Assembly: GCF_028769735.1 (NCBI RefSeq)
Contig: NW_026992294.1
Location: 1-64,000, forward strand
Reading direction: 5' to 3'
DNA length: 64,000 nucleotides
From: Zonotrichia leucophrys gambelii
Taxonomy: Eukaryota; Chordata; Aves; Passeriformes; Passerellidae
In this document: piece after piece, positions 57,601 through 64,000 of the stretch
How the letters are laid out: each line of letters starts with the position of its first letter
Numbering within the stretch: position 1 is the stretch's first letter
Translations under genes and position numbers: made by a program
The notes under the pieces: model-generated
Databases searched by the model: none
What the model saw: only the letters and a program-made list of their open reading frames with translations
Told to the model about the DNA's origin: nothing

Positions 57601-57689
57601 GAGGATGGTTGGGTGAAAGTACTCCTTGGGGTGGGTGGAGGCTAATTGATGTGGGACTAAAGATCCATGGGATCATGGGTTGAGAAAGG

Positions 57690-57870
57690 CCATGGCAGCA
57701 GATCCAATCAGGAAATCCATGGAACTCCAAGGAGATTCCAGAAAGCCCACGTAGAAAGTCCACAAAGTCCGTGGAGTCTGAGCAGGAAGTCCGCAGAGAC
57801 TCCAGAAAGTCCAGGTAGAAGGGCTAGAAAGTCCATGGAGACTCCATAAAATCCATGGAGTCTGCAGGGT
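57690..57870. repeat. Intronic tandem repeat (agtccatggag type)
   Basis: Units of about 20-25 bp: gaaagtccacaaagtccgtg, gaaatccatggaac, cagaaagtccaggtag. It lies between FCGBP-like modules 1 and 2. Confidence 0.7.
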
Positions 57871-57944
57871 ATTTGTGTAGATAGTCAAAGAAGTCTGTCC
57901 CACCATGTGCTGTCCCACCCTGACCACTGTCTCCCTCCCTGTCC

Positions 57945-59540
57945 AGCTCTCACTTGCCCGCCCAACAGCACCTACAGCACTTGTGGCCTCGCCTGCCTCC
58001 CTACCTGCAACATCCCTGCTGTGTCATCCAGCTGTGCTGCTGTCACCACCTGTGTGGACACCTGCGTGTGCCACGAGAGCCTTGTCCTTGATGCCAACAC
58101 CTGAATCGCCCCTTCTGAATGTGGCTGTTTCATTCAGGGTTTCTTCTATGGCCTTGGCGAGGAATTTTGGCGTGACCTGACTTGCATCCAACACTGTGTG
58201 TGTGACAGCGGCAGACAGTGTGCCGGGATTCTGGTTGTGGCACTGAGGAGGGATGCTGGGTGGAGGAGAGGATCCAGGATTGTTATCCCAAAATTTTTGG
58301 GGTCTGCACTGCTGTTGGAGCCACCCACTATGAGACCTTTGATGGCAAGGGGTTCATCTTCCAGGGCATGTGTGTGTCCTACCTGTTGGTAGGGTTGTGT
58401 GAGGAAACTCAAAATTTGGTGGGATGCCAGGTGTTGGATGCAGAAAGGCAACCTTAGTGACAGCCTCGTGTCATCCATCACTGTGGTGACAGTCAAAGTC
58501 TACAACAAGACCATCAGCATCAGCAGGGAACATCCTGGAAAAATCATGGTGAGTTTAGGAAATGATCCCTTATCTTTTCACCACACTGTCCACCTCGTCC
58601 CAAACCTCATCCCATGAACATCTGAAATGTAATTAAATGAACATCATTTGTTCCAGATCAATGAGTGGTTGATCAGTCTCCTCTTGGGACTTGGTCCTTC
58701 TCATTCTCTTAAATCCAAAATTTAATTAAATCCAAAATTTAATTCAATTCAAAATTTAATTCAATTCAAAATTTAATTCAATTGACACTTTTTGGTTGCT
58801 CTGGCTGTTGAAAATAGTTTACCCTCAGTCTCCCAATTTGATCAATTTCTATGGTTTTCTCCCCAGACTGATGAGCAGTTGGTCAATCTCCCATAGCACA
58901 ACAGGGAAAGAAAGATTGTTGTCTATCGTCACGGGCAGGACGTGGTGGAAATGACCAATTTTGGCCTTGTTGTCACCTATGACTGGTACAGCCACATCAC
59001 CACCATGGTGCCCAGTGGCTTCACCAATGCCCTATGTGGGCTCTGTGGGAACTACAGTGGCGCTGCAAGCGACAACATGATGATGAGGAACAACCATGGG
59101 ACGTCAGACCCAGATGCCTTCAGGAGCAGCTGGAAGGTCACAGATGTCCCAGGATGTGGTGAGAGGTCAACAGTGGAATGTTCCAGGACACTTGCACCTT
59201 CCTGGCTGCAGCAGGAAGTCTCTGGGATGGGATGTGAAATTATTTTGGAAGTGGATGGACTCTTCAGAGCATGTCATGGTCATGTTGATGGCCACCAGTA
59301 CTTCCAGAGCTGCATCCATGACTCCTGCCTTTTCCCCTATCAGGAAGAAAGGATGTGTCCAATCGTTGCCCTCTACGCCACCACCACCAGGCTGCTGATG
59401 TGTCCATTGAGAGGTGGAGGACAGATAATTTCTACTGTAAACTGGGACAATGGGAGGGTTTTTTCTTCAGCAGTATACAAAGGATCCTCAAGTCTACGCC
59501 AAATCCATGTATGAACAACCCGGAAGTGCATGGGAATCCC
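57945..59540 (+). pseudogene. FCGBP: FCGBP-like second TIL-VWD-C8 module, broken
   Basis: TIL (57,947-58,140) gives LTCPPNSTYSTCGLACLPTC with a TGA at 58,102-58,104 where a Cys codon is expected. VWD (58,290-58,560) gives THYETFDGKGFIFQGMCVSYLL and KVYNKTISISREHPG. The next exon (58,866-59,500) has a TAG at 58,894-58,896, then VVYRHGQDVVEMTNFGLVV and CGLCGNYSGAASDNMMM. The C8 part gives CIHDSCLFPYQEERMC and shifts frame near 59,385. Introns show a repeated caattcaaaatttaatt array at 58,709-58,785. Confidence 0.8.
58709..58785. repeat. Short tandem repeat, caattcaaaatttaatt
   Basis: About four units of 18-19 bp in an intron of the FCGBP-like gene. Confidence 0.85.
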
Positions 59541-60069
59541 ACCCAAAGTCTTGGTTGATGCCATAATTCACTCAAAATAAACCCTTCCTAAGGTAGAAGT
59601 TGTCTCATCTGGAATAATTTACCTCCTCAAAATCTCCAATTTCCTGGTGTAGGCTACAAAGTGGATAATTTAGAGGGAGAACCACCAAGAAATGTACTAA
59701 AAATAGTGGAATTGGGTTAAAGAGATCCAGCCTGGAGGTCAGTTAAGGACCCAGTGTGGAGCAATCCCATTCTTTGAGTGAGTGTTCCATTTTTCTCCAT
59801 AAAAATGTGAGAAATCGGGTGGTTTAGTGGAAGAATTCCTATTGTAATGGGTTGGGATATTCCTTATGGATGATCATTGGATCATCATCAGATAATCATT
59901 GGATTGTCATTTGATGATGCCCCTCGTCATGTGCACAGGGATGAAAACTGAGCGTTTGCCATGGGCTAAAAAGCTCTGTATTTGGTGAAGTTTGCACTTG
60001 AATTCCAGGAAACTTCCAGGATTTGGCTTGGAATTTCCTGGTTCCTCATGAATCCCATTGTCTCCTGGC

Positions 60070-61570
60070 AGATATTCCCTGTCCTTCCAACAGCTCCTAT
60101 GAGCTCTGCTCCCACACCTGCCAGCACATCTGCGGCGCTGACTCTTCCACATGCCAAGGGCAGTGCCGCAAGGGCTGCATGTGTCAGGATGGTGTCATGC
60201 TCAGCGGTGACGAGTGTGTGCCCATGTCCCACTGCGGCTGCAGCCACCATGGAGTCTACTACAAAGGTGGGGAGACATTCTACCCCACAGAGCAGGAGAT
60301 GTGCCAGTGCCTCTCTGGTGGCACTGTGGAGTGCCAAAACACTTCCTGTCCTGGTGGTGGCCATGGGAAGGTTGTCAGTGGTTTCTTCCAGTGTCCCTCG
60401 CAGGTACCCAGCACCACAGGTGGCCACACCTATGTCACCTTTGATGGGATGGCCTTCAACATCGCTGGTACGTGCTCCTATGTCCTCACCCTGACTAGCA
60501 CAGGTGACAACGTGACATCGTTTATTGTCACACTCTAGAAGGAGGAGCAGCAGAAGGGGAAGGTCCCAAGCATCCAAGCATTGTCTGTGGAAGTCTATGG
60601 GGTCACCTTGACCTTGAAACACAGAAAAAGGGCTGACGTCATGGTAAGGCACTTTATGTTCCAAATTTCCCAGGATGCCCCCAAACTGGGTTTCTTTGAT
60701 GGAAGGGACTCCTCAGCCCATCTCCAATCCCAGTCCAACTTTTCTTTCTAAGTAAGATCGTTAAATGCATTAAAACCTTGGTTGGAAGCTGTTTTCCTTA
60801 AATTTTTCATTGTAGCTCCTATCAACCCTGAAACTCTGTTTCCTTGGTGAGGGGTGCCCTCACCCGATCTCCAAGACTAATCCTTTCTCATACGAACTTT
60901 TCCTTCCAAGTGGGATCCACAAATATGTCAGAATATTGTTTGGAAGGTGTTTTCCCCAAATTTTGGGTCCCACCTTGTCACTGGAGGACTCTTCCTACTC
61001 TATCCCAGGTGGACTCCACCTGTCACAATCTCCTCACCATCCTGAATGAGGGACAGGTCCAGGTCTACCCACATGGGACAGGTGTCCTGCTCTGCACTGA
61101 CTTCAGCCTCGTTGTCCACTATGACCTCATCCAGCACATGATGGTCACAGTCCCCCAGACCTACATGGGGCACTTGTGTGGCCTCTGTGGCAGCTACAAT
61201 GGCCAATACAATGATGATTTCCAGCTTTCCAGTGGCCAGCTGGCTCCAGATCGACATGGAAAACAACAGAGACACCTTGTGATGACGCCTGTTCCAAGGA
61301 TGAGTGTCCCACCTGCACAGAGAAGAAAGTGGCAATCTTGCAACAACCCAGCTGCTGTGGCCTCCTCATGGCCCCTGAAAGTCCCTTTGGCTTCTGCCAT
61401 CGCATCATTGACCCCATCCCATATTCCCAATCCTGCATCCATGACCTCTGTATGAGGGGAGGGGACACACATGCCCTGTGCCAGAGTATCCAGAGCTGTG
61501 TCACTGCATGCCAAGGTGCCAGAGTCACTGTGGGGGCTCGGAGGACACCATCCTTCTGCTGCGAGTTTGG
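60070..61570 (+). pseudogene. FCGBP: FCGBP-like third TIL-VWD-C8 module, broken
   Basis: TIL (60,073-60,400) is well kept: CPSNSSYELCSHTCQHIC and CRKGCMCQDGVMLSGDECV. VWD gives GGHTYVTFDGMAFNIAGTCS and stops at TAG 60,536-60,538. The second VWD exon (61,010-61,250) gives CHNLLTILNEGQVQVYPHG and MGHLCGLCGSYNGQ, then shifts frame near 61,250. C8 gives CCGLLMAPESPFGFC and CIHDLCMRGGDTHALC. Splice sites resemble real ones, so this copy was once a working gene. Confidence 0.8.
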
Positions 61571-61764
61571 GAGGGCAAATGTCCCCTGTTTGGAGTTGGG
61601 AAGATCTCCACGTGATACTGGAGCTTGGGGGGCACAGGTGGGGAATGTTCCCTGTTTGGGTCAGGGTGACAGTGGTGACACACAGGACATGGGATGATGG
61701 TGATGGGATGAGCTTTAAGGTCCCTTCCAACCCAAATCAATACATGATTCCATGAAAACTCCAG

Positions 61765-64000
61765 CCCTCACCTGCCCAGCCAACAGCACCTACTGCCTTA
61801 GCACCAACACCTGTGCCAACATCTGCACCCAAAATACCACCACCTGTCCCCAAACCTGCACTGAGGGCTGGCAGTGCCACCAGGGTTCTGTCTGTGACAG
61901 ACGCAGATGCGTTCCCAAATATTACTGTGGATGCTTTAGGGATGAAGAATACTATAAGGTACTTTTTCTGGCTTTTATTCCTGTTTTTTGTATTTTGTGT
62001 CTTTTTTTCCCGTCATCTCTCCCCCTATTTTTATGCATTTGCTTCATTTTTTCTTGTTCTCATTCTTCCTTCTTTTATTTATATATCCTTACCTATATTT
62101 TTCCTGCATCTGCTTTCCTTTCTCTCTGCATTTACTTTCTTTCTGCTTTCTCTCTGCTTTCCTTTCATCTGCATTTACCTCTTTTTCCATAGTGTTTTCT
62201 TTATTTTTCTTGGCTAAATGTATTTACATTTTAAAAATTAATTTCCCACCATTTTCTCTATTTCCTATGCATTTACACCTTTACTTCTTGCATTTTCCCC
62301 TATTTTTCTTCTAATTTTCCTAGCATTTTCCCCCTTTCCACCCTCCTATTTTTATGTCATATTTCTCCTTAATTTCCTTTCTTCCCCCTATTTTTAGGCA
62401 GTTATATATTTTTCTTGCCTGTATTTTTCTCTGTATTATGCATTTGCATTTCTTTTTCTGCATTTTCTCTCATTTTTTAATATTTACACTTTCCCCCAGC
62501 ATTTCCCCTCTATTTTATTACATTTATGTCTTTTTATCCTGCATTTCTCCTTTTTTCCCTATTTATAGGGAAGGTATGCATGTACATCCCTTTACCTTGT
62601 AATTTGTTCACTATTTTCCCTATTCTTCTGCACTTTTGCCCTGTTTTCTGCATTTTTTCTTTTATATCCTATTTTCATGGATTTCCCTTGGGACCACCCA
62701 CCCCAAAGATGGGATGGCATTGATCCCAGGAGACACCCATTGACCCCAGATGACCCCCCAGTAGACCCACTGCCCCCATTGACCCCCTTTGTTTCTTCCC
62801 TCCCTTTCCCAGCTCTCACCTGCCCCCCCAAAGAGGCACTACCAGCTGTGTGCCCGCACCTGTGAGCACACCTGTGCAGGTGTGCCGGCCCCGGCGCCTG
62901 GAGTGAGCGCTGCTGTGAGGGGTGTGAGTGCGCCGAGGGGCTGCTGTTCCACGGGGCCGCTGCATCCTCCCGGACCTGCGGCTGCCTCCACCAGGGGCGC
63001 TACTTCCAGGCGGGTGTGGCCCCAGTGCCTCCCAGCACAGCCCAGCTCCAGCCCTATCTCCTTCCAGGCTCCTCATGGTGATCCCGGGTCCCTTCAGTGG
63101 GCCTCCCACAGTGTCCCCAGTCCCTCCCAGTATACCCAGCATACCCCACATCACAATTTCTCCCCGTGTGTCCCACTTTCCCCACACACATCCCCCAGTG
63201 GATCCCCCATTACCTCAGGGCTGAGAGAGCTCAGGGTCTCTTCTCCCCTCCAGTCTCCCCCAGTATTCCCTGTATTGCCACAGTTCCTCCCAGGGTATTT
63301 GAGTCCTCCCCAAATTTCCCCCACAGCATTCCCAATCCTTCCCAATTTGTCTCTGTTCTCCCCACAGTGCCTCCCAATGCATCCCAGCTTCTTAGTGGGG
63401 GAATTTAGTGTCCTTCCTAGTCTCCCAGCTTGTCCCAATGTCTCCCTCTGTCTTCACCAGTGTTCCCAGTGTCCCCCATCAGGTCCCAGTCCCTGCAGTG
63501 TGCCTCCCATGGGGGACATTGAGATGTGTGGGGACATGGCCACATGCTGGGGACATGTTAGCGATCCCCATGGGCACCCACTGGGGATATGAAGACACAT
63601 AGGGGATATGGGAGCCATGGGCCCTCTCCCTCCCTCCCATAAGACCTCTTCCCCATTTTTTGGCCATTTTAGGCCACTTTTCCTCACTTTCCACATTTTA
63701 TCCATGGAAAACAGATCACTGAGACCATCCTGACCTCTGACTGCTCCAGTCCTCCACCTGCTGGGGGCCTGGGAGCTTCCAGTGCCATCCCTTCACTTGT
63801 CCCTTCAGCCACACCTGCGGCCTCCATGACAGCACCCACACCTGTACTGCACACCAGGGATGCTGCGCCCTGTCCCTGCCACTCACTTTGTCACCTTTGA
63901 CGGCGTCACCAGGGCCACCCGAGCCACCGGCATCTATCTGGTGGCCAGCGTGTGACCCCTGGGACCCTGTGTGGTTCCAGTTGCTGAGGGAGGTCAGGGA
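61765..64000 (+). pseudogene. FCGBP: FCGBP-like fourth module, running off the window
   Basis: TIL exon (61,765-61,960) gives LTCPANSTYCLSTNTCANIC and RRCVPKYYCGCFRDEEYYK, then the intron. A further TIL-like exon (62,812-63,010) gives LCARTCEHTC and CECAEGLLFHG across two frames. A VWD start (63,850-63,957) reads HFVTFDGVTRATRATGIYLVAS followed by TGA. The gene continues beyond 64,000, so the module count is a minimum. Confidence 0.7.
61965..62690. repeat. Pyrimidine-rich intron
   Basis: About 700 bp of almost pure T and C on the plus strand, with tgcatttt and cctatttttct recurring every 15-30 bp. The frames through it (Phe/Leu/Ser-rich) are compositional. Confidence 0.85.

Noticed and set aside
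61813..62602. Phe/Leu-rich frames resembling membrane proteins
   Set aside because: They lie in a pyrimidine-rich intron; Phe, Leu and Ser follow from T/C composition.
1..64000. CRISPR array, tRNA or rRNA genes
   Set aside because: No regularly spaced short palindromic repeats and no cloverleaf were seen. The ggttcgaatca at 49,470 has no accompanying tRNA structure that I could find.

Overview
The window looks like avian nuclear DNA, most likely from a songbird. The reasons are CR1 LINE fragments on both strands, many solo LTRs, a single-exon TLR21-type Toll-like receptor (a receptor absent from mammals), and compact GC-rich minisatellite-filled stretches typical of microchromosomes. There is no bacterial-type content, and I found no CRISPR array, rRNA or tRNA gene. 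Most long reading frames in the GC-rich parts are chance frames through repeats.

Layout: (1) 1-3.47 kb: relics of an old endogenous retrovirus (ERV), a solo LTR and a minisatellite. (2) 3,466-11,329: one complete class II provirus on the minus strand. Its two 378-bp LTRs are flanked by a perfect 6-bp target duplication. It has a tRNA-Trp primer site, broken gag, pro and pol, and an unbroken 431-codon env. (3) 11.7-18.3 kb: solo LTRs, minisatellites and a CENP-A-like histone gene in pieces. (4) 18.5-26.2 kb: decayed ERVs and a satellite with a monomer of about 185 bp and orientation switches, ending at a 10-N gap. (5) 26.2-28.0 kb: minus-strand exons of TMEM145, apparently incomplete. (6) 29.3-32.5 kb: TLR21, open throughout, with an acidic C-terminal tail that is the translation of a DNA tandem repeat. 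(7) 32.6-45 kb: a mass of LTRs, ERV fragments and CR1. (8) 45-49 kb: two CpG-rich promoter-like zones, the start of an unidentified minus-strand gene, and a tandem array carrying CACGTGAC and ATTGG boxes. (9) 50-54.6 kb: T-rich, then extremely AT-rich DNA. (10) 54.7 kb to the right edge: a plus-strand FCGBP-like mucosal protein gene with many stops and frameshifts.

TMEM145 and FCGBP both map to human 19q13, so this may be a shared conserved block. Only TLR21 and the proviral env are long, clearly open coding sequences. The CENP-A-like, TMEM145 and FCGBP-like loci look degraded, although assembly error cannot be excluded. The window has clearly been shaped by repeated retroviral insertion: LTRs sit inside the FCGBP-like gene, next to TLR21, within the CENP-A-like locus and inside CR1.
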